From Kineosporia mesophila (lineage in GTDB: Bacteria > Actinomycetota > Actinomycetes > Actinomycetales > Kineosporiaceae): DNA of 64,000 nt. Position numbers and translations under genes: made by a program. Location: positions 124,001 through 188,000 of the forward strand of contig NZ_JAJOMA010000012.1 of NCBI RefSeq assembly GCF_021129235.1, written 5' to 3'. Shown here one piece after another: positions 1 to 12,366 of this stretch. The notes beneath the pieces were generated by a model, which was not told the origin of the DNA, made no database searches, and saw only the letters and a program-made list of their open reading frames with translations. Within the stretch, counting starts at the first letter, position 1. Each line of letters opens with the position of its first letter.

Positions 1-726
1 CAGGGGTTTACGGGTCTTCACGTCCCAGCCCCGCACCGAGACCGTCTTCACCTGCCCGCCCGCGGTCACCCCGGCCCGGCCGTTGAGGGTGTTCGCGCCG
101 AACTCCAGCACGTAGGGACTCCGCCTGGCCGGGGTGCTCCCCGCCGGCGCGCCCGAAGCGGCCCGCAGGGCGGTGAACTGAAGCTTGCCGAGCCGATCGA
201 AGTACAGGTTGACGTCGTTCTCCCGGGCCAGCCGGGCCAGGAACTCCCAGTCGGTGACGTTCGGCTGGGTCGCGAGCGCGTACACCGTCCTCGTTGCGTC
301 GATCGTGCCCAGGTTCAGCCCGTTCTGCCGAGCCACCCGCCGCACGATCTCCGAGGCCGTCTGGTTCGGGTAGCCGGCCACCCGGCGGTTTCGCAGCAGG
401 CGGTGTCCCGGGTCGTAGCCGCGCACCACCACCGAGCGCCCGGCGGCGTCCACATCCATCTCCACCCCGGTGATCTCCCCGGTCAGGAGTGGCTTTCCGG
501 GCCGGCCGTCGGTGACCGGGATCAGCTCGGCCTTCGCGCCCACGGCCAGCACGGAAAATGTGCCGAACATGTCGCCACCGGGGTTGGAGAAAGCCAGCCG
601 GAAGGCCGCCGGAACGTTCACGCTCGCGTCCACCCACGCGTCCACCATCAGACCGGCCAGCCGCGGCGGCAGTTCCGTGCCACCGACCCGGACCTGGAGC
701 ACACTGGTGTAGGTTTTCTGGCTCAT
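1..726 (-). CDS. CIS spike / late control protein D-like (VgrG-type), 5' part only
   Basis: The reading frame begins at the ATG at 724-726 and runs off the left edge, so only about 242 N-terminal residues are visible. The protein opens MSQKTYTSVLQVRVGG and contains a beta-rich hub region with the phrases VVVRGYDPGHRLLRNRR and TDWEFLARLARENDVNLYF. These are characteristic of phage late-control gpD / VgrG gp27-like domains, in which a base-specific unit is followed by a LysM-like helix pair. In contractile injection systems this protein forms the central hub that carries the puncturing tip below the tube (Cis8/Afp8 position). The start overlaps the stop of the upstream LysM gene in an ATGA, so the two are translationally coupled. 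The needle and PAAR-binding part must lie to the left of the window. Confidence 0.85.
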   Translation of the reverse strand, partial: MSQKTYTSVLQVRVGGTELPPRLAGLMVDAWVDASVNVPAAFRLAFSNPGGDMFGTFSVLAVGAKAELIPVTDGRPGKPLLTGEITGVEMDVDAAGRSVVVRGYDPGHRLLRNRRVAGYPNQTASEIVRRVARQNGLNLGTIDATRTVYALATQPNVTDWEFLARLARENDVNLYFDRLGKLQFTALRAASGAPAGSTPARRSPYVLEFGANTLNGRAGVTAGGQVKTVSVRGWDVKTRKPL

Positions 727-1442
727 CCTCGGGCCACCTCCTCGGTCGCCGGAAGCAGCAGCTCCCGGCCGGTTTCCAGACGCATCGGGTCATCGATCGC
801 GTTCGCCTCGGCAATCGCGCGCCACCGGGTCGCATCGCCGTACTCCAGCCAGGCCAGCGATTCCAGCGAGTCGCCGGAGACGACCCGGTGCACGCGCTGC
901 GCGGCCAGGGTTCCCGAGGTCGGGTTCTGGCCCTTGGTCGGCAGCGGGACCTCGGTCAGGGACAGCTGGCAGTTCGCGCGCAGCGGGTCGCCCGTGGCTG
1001 TGAACAGGGTGTACGTCGCGCTGACGCTCTCCACGTAGGCGACGAACTGCACCGTGCTGAACGAGCCCCAGGCGAACCGAACCCAGGGTGGGGACGGACG
1101 TTGGGTCGGCAGGCTCTGCGGGTCCACCTCGCAGCACGACAGCAGCTGTTCGACGTCTTCGCGCACCTTGCTCGCGCTCGGTTTGGCCGAGCCGTCGAGG
1201 AACACCTCGACCTGCAACGAGGCCGGGTTGGCCCCGGAGAACTCCGGTGAGGCGCCGCGGGCGAAACCCACTGACGGCTGGGTGTTCCACGACGCCGATC
1301 GGGACAACTGCAGCTGGTTGGGGTTGAACTGGAAGCGCACCTGCCCGATCTGGCCGCCCAGACCGCCGGTCAGGGTCGAAGGCGGATGATGGATCGACAG
1401 GGTCGCCCGCACCAGGCTGGCGCCATTTTTCACGCCGGCCAT
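723..1442 (-). CDS. CIS LysM-containing baseplate adaptor protein
   Basis: This 239-residue protein joins an N-terminal beta-rich domain to a C-terminal LysM domain. The LysM part is visible as RVVSGDSLESLAWLEYGD followed by a WRAIAEANAIDDP helix and LETGRELLLP. The N-terminal part (about residues 1-150) is rich in short beta segments such as IGQVRFQFNPNQLQL. This is the layout of Afp7/Pvc7/Cis7 and T4 gp53-like proteins, which clamp the tube base to the spike hub. LysM here normally binds protein or baseplate partners rather than cell wall. The start MAGVKNGAS at 1440-1442 was chosen because it forms an ATGA overlap with the preceding tube-like gene, although the open frame extends further upstream. 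Confidence 0.85.
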   Translation of the reverse strand: MAGVKNGASLVRATLSIHHPPSTLTGGLGGQIGQVRFQFNPNQLQLSRSASWNTQPSVGFARGASPEFSGANPASLQVEVFLDGSAKPSASKVREDVEQLLSCCEVDPQSLPTQRPSPPWVRFAWGSFSTVQFVAYVESVSATYTLFTATGDPLRANCQLSLTEVPLPTKGQNPTSGTLAAQRVHRVVSGDSLESLAWLEYGDATRWRAIAEANAIDDPMRLETGRELLLPATEEVARG

Positions 1443-1879
1443 CACCGGCCTCCCGCATCGGTGAAGCCGTGATGAGCGATCTCCAGCTCTTCCTCGGCCA
1501 CTCCGGCCTGGCCGGGATTCAGGCTCGGCCCGGTCCAGCGCACCGGGAGCACCTCGACCAGGCCCCACTGCGCGACCACGGACAGATCCGCCCGCAGCGC
1601 GGCGATCTGAGCCGTGGGCCGCTGAATCCCGGTGGCGATGGACGAGATCCACGACGCCACCTTCACGGTGTCGGCCGTCAGGGGACGTGTCAGCCGGATG
1701 TTCGAGAACGTCACCCGGGTCGGCAGTTGCCAGACGAAGCTGTTGTTCCCGCCCTCCTCGTGCTGCTCGACCTGGACCTCGGAGGCCAGACCGTCACAAC
1801 CGTGGAACAACCCGAGATCCCGGCCGTCGATGGACAGCCGGAAGAACACGGTGGCGGCGGGATCTGCGGTGGACGGCAT
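1442..1879 (-). CDS. CIS tube-initiator / second gp19-like tail tube protein
   Basis: The product is 145 residues and belongs to the T4 gp19-like tail tube family (PF06841): FRLSIDGRDLGLFHGCDGLASEV near the N-terminus is the split beta-hairpin start seen in these proteins. CIS loci usually carry two or more tube paralogues. The main one forms the bulk of the inner tube, and the others form the first rings above the spike. This copy sits next to the LysM and spike genes, so it is probably the tube initiator, whereas the copy at 6251-6694 next to the sheath is probably the main tube subunit. The stop overlaps the LysM start (ATGA). This assignment of roles is inference from position. Confidence 0.8.
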   Translation of the reverse strand: MPSTADPAATVFFRLSIDGRDLGLFHGCDGLASEVQVEQHEEGGNNSFVWQLPTRVTFSNIRLTRPLTADTVKVASWISSIATGIQRPTAQIAALRADLSVVAQWGLVEVLPVRWTGPSLNPGQAGVAEEELEIAHHGFTDAGGR

Positions 1880-1921
1880 GGGGTTTCCTCTGTCGATGGT
1901 TCGGGGGCGGATTATTTGGCA

Positions 1922-5568
<3,647 letters not shown>

Positions 5569-5572
<4 letters not shown>

Positions 5573-5727
5573 GACGGGCCACCGGCCGGATCCGCCAGCC
5601 GGCGGGCGGCAGCCACGTAGCGTCGCCGGTCGTGGTGCTCGAGGTCCATGATGTCTTCCAGGCTCCAGTGCAGATGGTGGGCCACGTACGCGATCTCCTG
5701 GTGCATGCCCTCGACCGCGCACGTCAC
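5569..5727 (-). CDS. Small CIS-cluster protein (DUF6760-like), 52 aa
   Basis: A GTG at 5725-5727 overlaps the stop of the upstream gene, and this frame reads 52 codons to a stop at 5569-5571 that overlaps the GTG of the disordered-protein gene. The product begins VTCAVEGMHQEIAYVAHHLH and continues WSLEDIMDLEHHDRRRYV. It is a compact, His- and acid-rich helical protein of the size and pattern of the DUF6760 proteins found at this spot in actinobacterial phage-tail-like clusters. The tight coupling on both sides argues that it is real despite its length. The role is unknown; a tail-assembly helper is plausible from position only. Confidence 0.75.
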
Positions 5728-6227
5728 GATTCCCCCAGGCGGCTCCCGCCGAGTTCGACCTCGAACGGCTCCGAGCAGTGCGGGCAGACGACGCTCGCCC
5801 GGGTGTGGCCCTCGGCGTTGATCTGGCGGTAGAAGTCTTGAAGGAAGGCCAGATCCGCGGCGAAGAGGTTCTCCACCACGCCGTCGTGCACGGCCGGCAA
5901 CGATCCGAGCCGGGTGATCACCCGGGCCAGCAGCACCACCGACAGGTACGCCGGATTTCCCTGAACCCGTAGGTCCCGCAACGGGATCAGTTCGTCGCGG
6001 GCGGTAGCCAGGCGCATCACGCCGGAGGAGTGCACGGATCCGTCACCGGCGACGAAACCGCGCGGCAGCTCGAAGGTGAACTCGGTCTGCAAGCGATAAC
6101 CCGGGGACTGGACGGGCGCGCCGGAGGGTGCCGGTGCGTCCATTATTCCGATGTCGACGACGCTTTCGCCCGGGGCAGAGCCGGCGGACGCGGCGGTGGC
6201 CAGATCTTCTGCCGACATCGGTGCCAT
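5724..6227 (-). CDS. CIS tail-assembly chaperone-like protein
   Basis: The protein is 167 residues if it starts at MAPMSAEDL (ATG 6225-6227); the second Met at 6218 is an equally possible start, and neither has a clear Shine-Dalgarno. The N-terminal 45 residues are Ala/Pro rich. The remainder is predicted mixed helix: FTFELPRGFVAGDGSVH, then LSVVLLARVITRLGSLP, then a C-terminal CPHCSEPFEVEL knuckle that could bind a metal if paired with the His nearby. This pattern (polar N-terminal beta segment, central helices, Cys-Pro-x-Cys end) is typical of the conserved protein placed just after the tube gene in CIS and phage-tail-like clusters, often likened to tail assembly chaperones. The stop overlaps the GTG of the 52-aa gene. 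Confidence 0.65.
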   Translation of the reverse strand: MAPMSAEDLATAASAGSAPGESVVDIGIMDAPAPSGAPVQSPGYRLQTEFTFELPRGFVAGDGSVHSSGVMRLATARDELIPLRDLRVQGNPAYLSVVLLARVITRLGSLPAVHDGVVENLFAADLAFLQDFYRQINAEGHTRASVVCPHCSEPFEVELGGSRLGES

Positions 6228-6250
6228 CACGCCGGCCCGGCCCCGCCGGG

Positions 6251-6694
6251 TCACTCGATCGTCAATTCTTCGAAGGTGATGGTGACCTGCTCGGTCAGGG
6301 CCGACGCGTCGCCGGCCTTGACCCCGCTGCTCTCCACCTTGCTGCACCAGGCGTTGGTCATGTTGTAGCGCTTGACCGGGTTGTACTGGTAGTCCATCAG
6401 CATGATCGTGGCGTTCTTGCGCGCCGAGGCCATGTTTCCGGCCAGCGACTCGTTGATCCACTCGGTGAAGGCGCTCGACTGGGTCATGCCCCGGGTCACG
6501 CTGGCCTCACCGGCCTTCTTGGTGCCGGGCATCTTCTTGGTCACCGGGCGGCCGTTGGCCGAGACCTGCTGGTACTCGATCACGTCCTGCTCAAGGCTGA
6601 GACCACCGACCTCCTGGAGGTACTCGACGGTGACGCCGTCGATCTGGAGGCCGAAGTTGTGGGCGGCGAGGGCATCGCCAGGCTGCAGAGACAT
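6251..6694 (-). CDS. CIS inner tube protein (gp19-like)
   Basis: The 147-residue product is a T4 gp19-like tail tube protein (PF06841). The N-terminus AHNFGLQIDGVTVEYLQEV, the loop VTKKMPGTKKAGEASVTRG and the C-terminal EQVTITFEELTIE match the conserved parts of the family. Hexameric rings of this protein stack to form the rigid inner tube that is expelled on sheath contraction (Cis1/Afp1 role). The length is typical. The gene lies 24 bp after the sheath gene and has the ribosome site GGGAAG just upstream of its ATG. Being beside the sheath, it is the likely main tube subunit. Confidence 0.9.
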   Translation of the reverse strand: MSLQPGDALAAHNFGLQIDGVTVEYLQEVGGLSLEQDVIEYQQVSANGRPVTKKMPGTKKAGEASVTRGMTQSSAFTEWINESLAGNMASARKNATIMLMDYQYNPVKRYNMTNAWCSKVESSGVKAGDASALTEQVTITFEELTIE

Positions 6695-6718
6695 CTGTTC
6701 TTCCCTTGTTCCGGAGGA

Positions 6719-8293
6719 TTATTCGGTGAGCTCGCCGGCGCCGCCGCCGGTGAACTGGGCCAGCTGGAACACCACGAACTCCGCCGGTTTCACCGGGGCG
6801 ATACCGATCTGGCAGACCACGCGGCCCGCGTCCACCGACTCGATCGGGTTGGTGTCCCGGTCGCACTTGACGTAGAAGGCCTCTTCGGCGCGGGTGCCGA
6901 ACAGGGCCCCGGAACGCCACTCGTTGACCAGGAAGGCCGAGATGTTGCGGCGGATGCGGGCCCAGAGGGCGTCGTCGTTCGGCTCGAACACCACCCACTG
7001 GGTGCCCAGAAGGATCGACTCCTCGAGGTAGTCGAAGTAGCGGCGCACGTTCAGGTAGCGCCAGGCCGGGTCGGACGACAGCGTGCGCGCGCCCCAGATC
7101 CGGATGCCGCGACCCGGGAAGGCCCGAATGCAGTTGATGCCGTTCGGGTTCAGCAGATCCTGCTCGCCGCGGGTGATCTGCAGCTCCAGATCGACGGCGC
7201 CGCGCACCACCTCGTTGGCGGGGGCCTTGTGCACGCCGCGCTCGGTGTCGTTACGCGCCCAGACGCCGGCCATGTGCCCGCTGGGTGGCACGTTCTGCTT
7301 CTGGCCGGTGGCCGGGTCGAAGACCGAGATCCACGGGTAGTACAGGGCAGCCTGGGACGAGTCGTAACCAGCCATCTCCTGGCGCCATTCGCGGATCTGC
7401 AGCGCGTTCATCCCGGGCGGGGAATCGAGGATCGCCATCCGGTCGCCCATCGACTCACAGTGAGAGATCATGCCGAGCTGAACGGACTTGACCCCGTCGA
7501 GGTCGATCTCGCCGCGCTCGTAGGCAGCCATCAGGTCGGGCACGGCCACGACGCTGATGGTGTCGAGTGCTTCCAGGCCCCCGAAACCCGTTCGCTCGGC
7601 GGCATCACCGAGAAACTCGGTCGCGGAGATCGTCCCCTGGTTACCGCGGGCCACCTCGGCGGGCCGGGACGGCACGGTGAGCTGCACGGACTGGTTGCCC
7701 GGGCGGGCCAGCTGCCCGGCCGGCGCGTTCTCCTCGACCTGGATCAACTGTGATCGCTGCCGCACCTGGGTGACCACGTAGTTGCGGGCGTTCTTGCGGG
7801 CGGAGACGTCGAAGCTCTCGGCGACCTGGTCACCGTCTTTGATCACCAGGGTGAAACGGTCTTCGGCGCTCTCACCGCCGGTGTCGGCCACCTCGACGGT
7901 CAGCCGGCCGCCGTTCACACCCTCGCGCGGCAGGGCCGACGCCTTGAACGTGCCGATCTCGACCGGGTCACCGGGGCCGACCGCGGCGCGGCGGCCGCGC
8001 GTCGTGCCGGAGCTGGCGCTGCCCTCGGAACCGCCGCCGATCCGCACGATGTAGGCGGCCGTGCCGCCGTTGCTGAAGAAGCCGTAGACGGAGTGCGCCA
8101 GGTAGAGGCCTTCGGTGAATTCGCCGAAGGACGAGACGTACTGCGCCCAGTTGGTGACCAGGACCGGTTCGTTGAGGGGACCGGTGGGGGCCAGGCCGAC
8201 GAAGGCGGCCACCGACGTCCCCACGCCCTCGATCGGGCGGGAACCACCGGCCACCTCCTCGACATAGACGCCCGGGGAGAGGTACGTGGCCAT
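6719..8293 (-). CDS. CIS contractile sheath protein
   Basis: The 524-residue product is a phage tail sheath protein. Its N-terminus YLSPGVYVEEVAGG is the signature N-terminal arm of contractile sheaths, and the C-terminal part contains RRNISAFLVNEWRSGALFG and VCQIGIAPVKPAEFVVFQL, the conserved core that interlocks subunits. A single sheath gene for the whole locus, with two tube paralogues, matches actinobacterial CIS rather than T6SS, where the sheath is split. AAGGAG precedes the ATG at an ideal distance. It is the first gene of the leftward operon, so the promoter should lie in the 192-bp gap to the divergent membrane-protein gene. Confidence 0.93.
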   Translation of the reverse strand: MATYLSPGVYVEEVAGGSRPIEGVGTSVAAFVGLAPTGPLNEPVLVTNWAQYVSSFGEFTEGLYLAHSVYGFFSNGGTAAYIVRIGGGSEGSASSGTTRGRRAAVGPGDPVEIGTFKASALPREGVNGGRLTVEVADTGGESAEDRFTLVIKDGDQVAESFDVSARKNARNYVVTQVRQRSQLIQVEENAPAGQLARPGNQSVQLTVPSRPAEVARGNQGTISATEFLGDAAERTGFGGLEALDTISVVAVPDLMAAYERGEIDLDGVKSVQLGMISHCESMGDRMAILDSPPGMNALQIREWRQEMAGYDSSQAALYYPWISVFDPATGQKQNVPPSGHMAGVWARNDTERGVHKAPANEVVRGAVDLELQITRGEQDLLNPNGINCIRAFPGRGIRIWGARTLSSDPAWRYLNVRRYFDYLEESILLGTQWVVFEPNDDALWARIRRNISAFLVNEWRSGALFGTRAEEAFYVKCDRDTNPIESVDAGRVVCQIGIAPVKPAEFVVFQLAQFTGGGAGELTE

Positions 8294-8485
8294 GGGAGGT
8301 CTCCTTGATCGGGAACAGGGAACGGAAGCAACGGACTTCAGCGTGCCCGGGCCCGGCCGTCACCGGAACGTCTGCGCGACTCCGGTGCGGGACAACCCGA
8401 TATGACCATTCGGGCACAGCGATCTGCCCGCGCGAGGGCCCGGCGGCCTCTGCCGTGGGTGCCGGCCCGGACCTACGGTCGGGCT
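8294..8485. promoter_or_regulatory. Divergent intergenic region between CIS structural and effector operons
   Basis: This 192-bp gap separates the sheath start (leftward) from the membrane-protein GTG (rightward) and must hold promoters for both operons. I see the sheath ribosome site next to 8294 and no convincing -35/-10 pair or operator palindrome. The NarL-type regulator at 20942-21613 is a candidate to act here, which is inference. Confidence 0.45.
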
Positions 8486-9961
8486 GTGAGCCTTTGGACG
8501 TCCTTGAACCCGCTGTCTCTGCGCGTCGAGCCGGGGACCGATGCCGCCTACACCCTGGCGCTGCGCAACGACGGCGACACGGTTGAGGAGTACCAGTTGT
8601 CGCTGGTCGGCGCCCCGGCCGCCTGGGGTGTGATCGAGCCGCAGTCGGTGCGGCTCTACCCGGGTGACCAGGGCGCCGCCCAGGTCACGCTCAGCCCGCC
8701 GCGCAGTCCGGTGGCCCTGGCCGGTGAGACGCCCTTCGGGGTGCAGGTCCGGCCCCGGCAGAACGCCGAGCTGTTCGACGTGGCCGAGGCCAGTGTGACC
8801 GTCGCGGAATTCAGCGACGTGCGCGCGGTGCTGGCCCCCACCACGGTCAGAGGACGCCTGTCGGGTCGCCCCCGCCTGTCGGTCTCGAACTACGGTAACG
8901 CCCCGCTGACGGCGGCTTTCACGCCGCGCGACGACGAGGACGCTCTGGACTTCTCCTACGACACGAAAACGCTGGAGGTCTGGCCGGGCCGCTCGAACGC
9001 CACCCGGCTGAAGGTGCGGCCTCAGCGGTTGCGGCTGACGGGCCAGCAGGAGCGTCATCCGTTCGCGGTCGGGGTGGGTAAGGCCGGGCAGATCGACGAC
9101 CCCCTGAGCCGGCTGGAGCCGCAGGGCACGTTCATCCGGATCCCGCTGTTCCCGAAATGGCTGATCGCCCTGCTGGCCCTGCTCACGGTGATCGCCCTGG
9201 CAGTGGTGGGTTTCATGACGTTCCCGCTGCCGAACCTGCGCACCGTGGCCCAGGAGCTGTCGGTGCAGCCGGCCGCCGCCCCGGTGGCCCTGCCGACCCC
9301 TCCGCCCGCGCAGGCGGCTCCGGTGGTTGCCCTTCCACCGCCGGCCGTGGCCACACCGCCGCCCACTCAGCCCCCCGCGGCGCAGCCGCCTCCCGCTGCC
9401 GCCACTCAGCCCCCGGCGGCCACCCAGCCACCGCAGCAACAACAACAGCAACAGCAGCAACAAGAGGACGAGAAACTCGGCGATCTGCAGAAGGACCAGA
9501 ACGGTGACGCCGTCGCCACGATCACCAGCCGCCAGGACGGCAACTACCTGACCGTGCAGAACGGCGCCCAGGACGACGGAACCCCGGTGATCGTGCAGGG
9601 CAAGCAGAACCAGCAGAATCAGCAGGTGGCGCTGAACCAGTTCTGGGTGCTGGTCGGGTTCGACGACGGCTCGATGGCGCTGTCCCCGGGAAACTCGGCC
9701 GGGAGCGCGCTGACCCGTAACGACGACGTGGACCAGCTGCGGATCCGGACGGTCTCCGGCGGGGACGGCGCGATCCGGGCCGGCCGGGTGGAGGACTTTC
9801 AGCGATGGACGTTCACCGACTCGGACGACGACACCGTGCTGATCGTCAACGCCGGCACGGGGGAGTGCCTGACCAACGCGGGTGCTGACCAGCAGGCCCG
9901 CGCGCTGCGGTGCGAGGACCGGCTGAAGTCGTTGCAGCAGTGGACGCTCGGGGACTCGTGA
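8486..9961 (+). CDS. CIS-associated single-pass membrane protein with Ig-like N-domain and ricin-like C-domain
   Basis: From the GTG at 8486 the product is 491 residues. Residues 1 to about 215 are beta-rich and resemble two Ig-like modules (SLRVEPGTDAAYTLALRN, then RGRLSGRPRLSVSNYG). A single membrane helix follows (WLIALLALLTVIALAVVGFM), then a Pro/Ala linker with a run of ten Gln near DNA 9436-9465. The C-terminal ~150 residues repeat a QFWVL / QRWTF / QQWTL pattern typical of ricin-type beta-trefoils. A homologue with the same N-domain is common in Streptomyces CIS loci and is often mislabelled hydrolytic protein. A role in tying the injection machine to the membrane, as proposed for Streptomyces CisA, is inference. 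The in-frame ORF extends further upstream, but the GTG gives the conserved start. The stop overlaps the next ATG. Confidence 0.75.
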   Translation: MSLWTSLNPLSLRVEPGTDAAYTLALRNDGDTVEEYQLSLVGAPAAWGVIEPQSVRLYPGDQGAAQVTLSPPRSPVALAGETPFGVQVRPRQNAELFDVAEASVTVAEFSDVRAVLAPTTVRGRLSGRPRLSVSNYGNAPLTAAFTPRDDEDALDFSYDTKTLEVWPGRSNATRLKVRPQRLRLTGQQERHPFAVGVGKAGQIDDPLSRLEPQGTFIRIPLFPKWLIALLALLTVIALAVVGFMTFPLPNLRTVAQELSVQPAAAPVALPTPPPAQAAPVVALPPPAVATPPPTQPPAAQPPPAAATQPPAATQPPQQQQQQQQQQEDEKLGDLQKDQNGDAVATITSRQDGNYLTVQNGAQDDGTPVIVQGKQNQQNQQVALNQFWVLVGFDDGSMALSPGNSAGSALTRNDDVDQLRIRTVSGGDGAIRAGRVEDFQRWTFTDSDDDTVLIVNAGTGECLTNAGADQQARALRCEDRLKSLQQWTLGDS

Positions 9962-12342
9962 TGCATCGTTACGTCGAGGATGCGTCCGGACCCGACCGGT
10001 CGGGCGGTGTCCGGCGGGATGGACAACGTCGGCGCGACGACTCCGGGGAGACCAGGCAGGCCGTACAGCGGTCGATGGTTCCGCGGGTGCTGAGCAGTGG
10101 CGGTCGTCCTCTGGAGGAGCCCGTTCGCGCCGAGATGGAAGCCCGGCTGGGGGCCGACTTCTCGGACGTGCGGATTCACACCGGGTCCTCGGCCGACCGG
10201 CCGGCCGCCGAGATCGGGGCACGTGCCTACACCGCAGGCCATCACGTCGTGCTCGGTGACGGCGGATCCGACCGGCACACCCTCGCGCACGAACTGACCC
10301 ATGTCATCCAGCAGCGGAACGGGCCCGTGGCGGGGGCGGAGAACGTTTCCGGGCTGAAGGTCTCGGACCCGGACGACACGTTCGCACGTGCGGCCGAAGC
10401 CAACGCACAGCGGGTCATGAAGGCCTCCGTTCCGATATCGGTGGCGCCTCCGCCGGAGGTCGGAAGACCTTCTGCGCGGGACCAGGCGGTGCCTTCGGTG
10501 CAGAGGGTGTTCGAGGGCGCATGGGCCCATGAAGGTCAGGAGGACATCCAGCGGCAGCTGGAAGAGCTCGGGGTGACGGCCTCGGCCGTGAGACTGATGA
10601 GGTTGAGGGCGGGCACAAAGGTCTTCAGGACGATCGACGAACTGGCCGCCGAACTGGGGGGAGGTCCCGTCGAAGGGACCGCGGTGGCGGACTATGTCAG
10701 GGAAACGGCTGCTGCCCGGGCCACGTCGGACGAGCAGAGTCAGGAGCCGCAACGGTATCTGCGGGTGAAGGCCGGGCATCCGCTGGCCGCTCCCACACCC
10801 GAGCTGACCGCGCAGATGGCAGCCGTGCTCGCCGACGGCGATCCGTCCGGCCTGCTGCCGGTCCTGATCGCGCAGCTCTACAGTGTGCTGAGCTGGACCG
10901 GCCGGGCACCTGTCACGGTGTACACCGATGAGGCCCAGGGCCGGGGCGACCTCACTCTGGGGATCAAGACGGCCGAGACCCTGAGGGAGTCCTTTCCGGG
11001 GCCGGGCGCAACCGGCAGCGACGTATCGCTGATGAGCACGGTACGGGCCTCCACGAAGAATCCGGGCATGTTCCGGGACTCCGGCCTTCCCTACACCCTC
11101 CTGCCCGATGCGAACACGGAGCCGCCCACCGTGCAGAACCCGGCGCAGGCTCCCGTGAGCGTGGTGGTGGCGCCGCAGCTGGGGGTCACCAAGCCTTTCC
11201 AGAAGGGCCTGCCCCGGTGGAACAGTCAGGTGACCACACTGACCGAGTACAACAATTACCAGCCCCTGCCCCCGGGAGCGGTGTCGCAGATGCACGCCGC
11301 CGGACTGGGGAGGAACCGGTACGGAGTGGCCAACGTCGGGATCAACGTCGACACCGCCCTGCGGGAGTACAAGAAGAGCCAGGACTCCATCCCCCTGCCC
11401 GAGGACAGGCGTCAGGCCCGGCTGGAGAATCTTCACGCGCTCAAGGACCCACAGATGCTCACCGGTCTGTTCAGCCGTCCGATCGGAAACCGGGAACAGG
11501 ATATCGACGCGTACGCCAGGAACGCCGGATCCCGGCTGTATTTCGCGTACTCGAACAAGAGCGCCGTACGGTTCGCGATGCTGGTGGCGTCGCTGGAATC
11601 GGAGGGGCGCGACGACGTGACCGTGGCACAGAGCTCGGTGAAGAAGGACCAGTTCGGCCTGTCGGCGCTCGACGTACCGGCCAAGCAGTATCTGATCGAC
11701 CGCAAGGTGGGGATCATCCGGCTGGTGACGTTCGTGAACGGGAGCAAGCAGGTCAGCAACGTGTTGCTCGGACACGGGGGCAAGACGATGACCTGGATCC
11801 TGGTGGACAGCATTCCGAAGTCGGACATGCTGACACTGATCCGGGCCAGCGAGCCGATCACCATGATGACCGGGAACCAGAGCACGGCGGAGGCGCTCTC
11901 GGCGGGCAAGACCATTCTGTACGAGAGCATCGGCCAGCCGCAGAGCCAGGCCTTCCGGACCGCGCTCCTGGACGATGCGGGTGTCGGTGCGGACGACCGG
12001 CTCGCGATCGAGGCGATGAGCCGGGACCACGACTGGAACCTGCACAAGCCGACGCCGGTGTCTCCCGGTGCCCCGGGGCCGACCGAACTCGATGGCGCGG
12101 CAGCGGCTCTGCGGCGGATGGAGGCCGGGCAGAACATGCCGAGGCTGAGTGACCGCGTCGCGGCCACCCGAGACCTCGGACGCTGGATCGGTGGGTCGCA
12201 GCTGCGGAGCTTCCTGATGCAGGGACCCCTGAAGAGTGACCTGGAGGGCCTCGAAGCAGATCTGATCGCGAACGCGAAGGCACCGGAAGGCGAACCGTTC
12301 AGGACGTTTCTCAAGGGGCTCACCGGGCTGGCCGGGAGCTGA
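9961..12342 (+). CDS. DUF4157 (eCIS-core) protein with a GT-B-like C-terminal domain; candidate CIS effector
   Basis: The 793-residue product starts at the ATG overlapping the upstream stop (TGATG). Residues about 41-120 are an eCIS-core DUF4157 domain (PF13699): VLSSGGRPLEE, ADFSDVRIHTG, ARAYTAGHHVVLG and the zinc-protease motif HELTH at 110-114. Motifs AVQRS (near 34) and SVQRV (near 179) flank it. The rest has two Rossmann-like halves: VTVYTDEAQGRGDLTLGIKT with a glycine-rich loop at about 320-340, and RLYFAYSNKSAVRFAML leading to MTGNQSTAEALSAGKTILYE at about 636-655. The latter matches the donor-binding end of GT-B glycosyltransferases. DUF4157 proteins are known eCIS-associated toxins, and the domain is thought to direct loading. 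Glycosyltransferase activity is my inference. Confidence 0.8.
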   Translation: MHRYVEDASGPDRSGGVRRDGQRRRDDSGETRQAVQRSMVPRVLSSGGRPLEEPVRAEMEARLGADFSDVRIHTGSSADRPAAEIGARAYTAGHHVVLGDGGSDRHTLAHELTHVIQQRNGPVAGAENVSGLKVSDPDDTFARAAEANAQRVMKASVPISVAPPPEVGRPSARDQAVPSVQRVFEGAWAHEGQEDIQRQLEELGVTASAVRLMRLRAGTKVFRTIDELAAELGGGPVEGTAVADYVRETAAARATSDEQSQEPQRYLRVKAGHPLAAPTPELTAQMAAVLADGDPSGLLPVLIAQLYSVLSWTGRAPVTVYTDEAQGRGDLTLGIKTAETLRESFPGPGATGSDVSLMSTVRASTKNPGMFRDSGLPYTLLPDANTEPPTVQNPAQAPVSVVVAPQLGVTKPFQKGLPRWNSQVTTLTEYNNYQPLPPGAVSQMHAAGLGRNRYGVANVGINVDTALREYKKSQDSIPLPEDRRQARLENLHALKDPQMLTGLFSRPIGNREQDIDAYARNAGSRLYFAYSNKSAVRFAMLVASLESEGRDDVTVAQSSVKKDQFGLSALDVPAKQYLIDRKVGIIRLVTFVNGSKQVSNVLLGHGGKTMTWILVDSIPKSDMLTLIRASEPITMMTGNQSTAEALSAGKTILYESIGQPQSQAFRTALLDDAGVGADDRLAIEAMSRDHDWNLHKPTPVSPGAPGPTELDGAAAALRRMEAGQNMPRLSDRVAATRDLGRWIGGSQLRSFLMQGPLKSDLEGLEADLIANAKAPEGEPFRTFLKGLTGLAGS

Positions 12343-12366
12343 CGGGCAGAGCGACAGGGAGACGCG

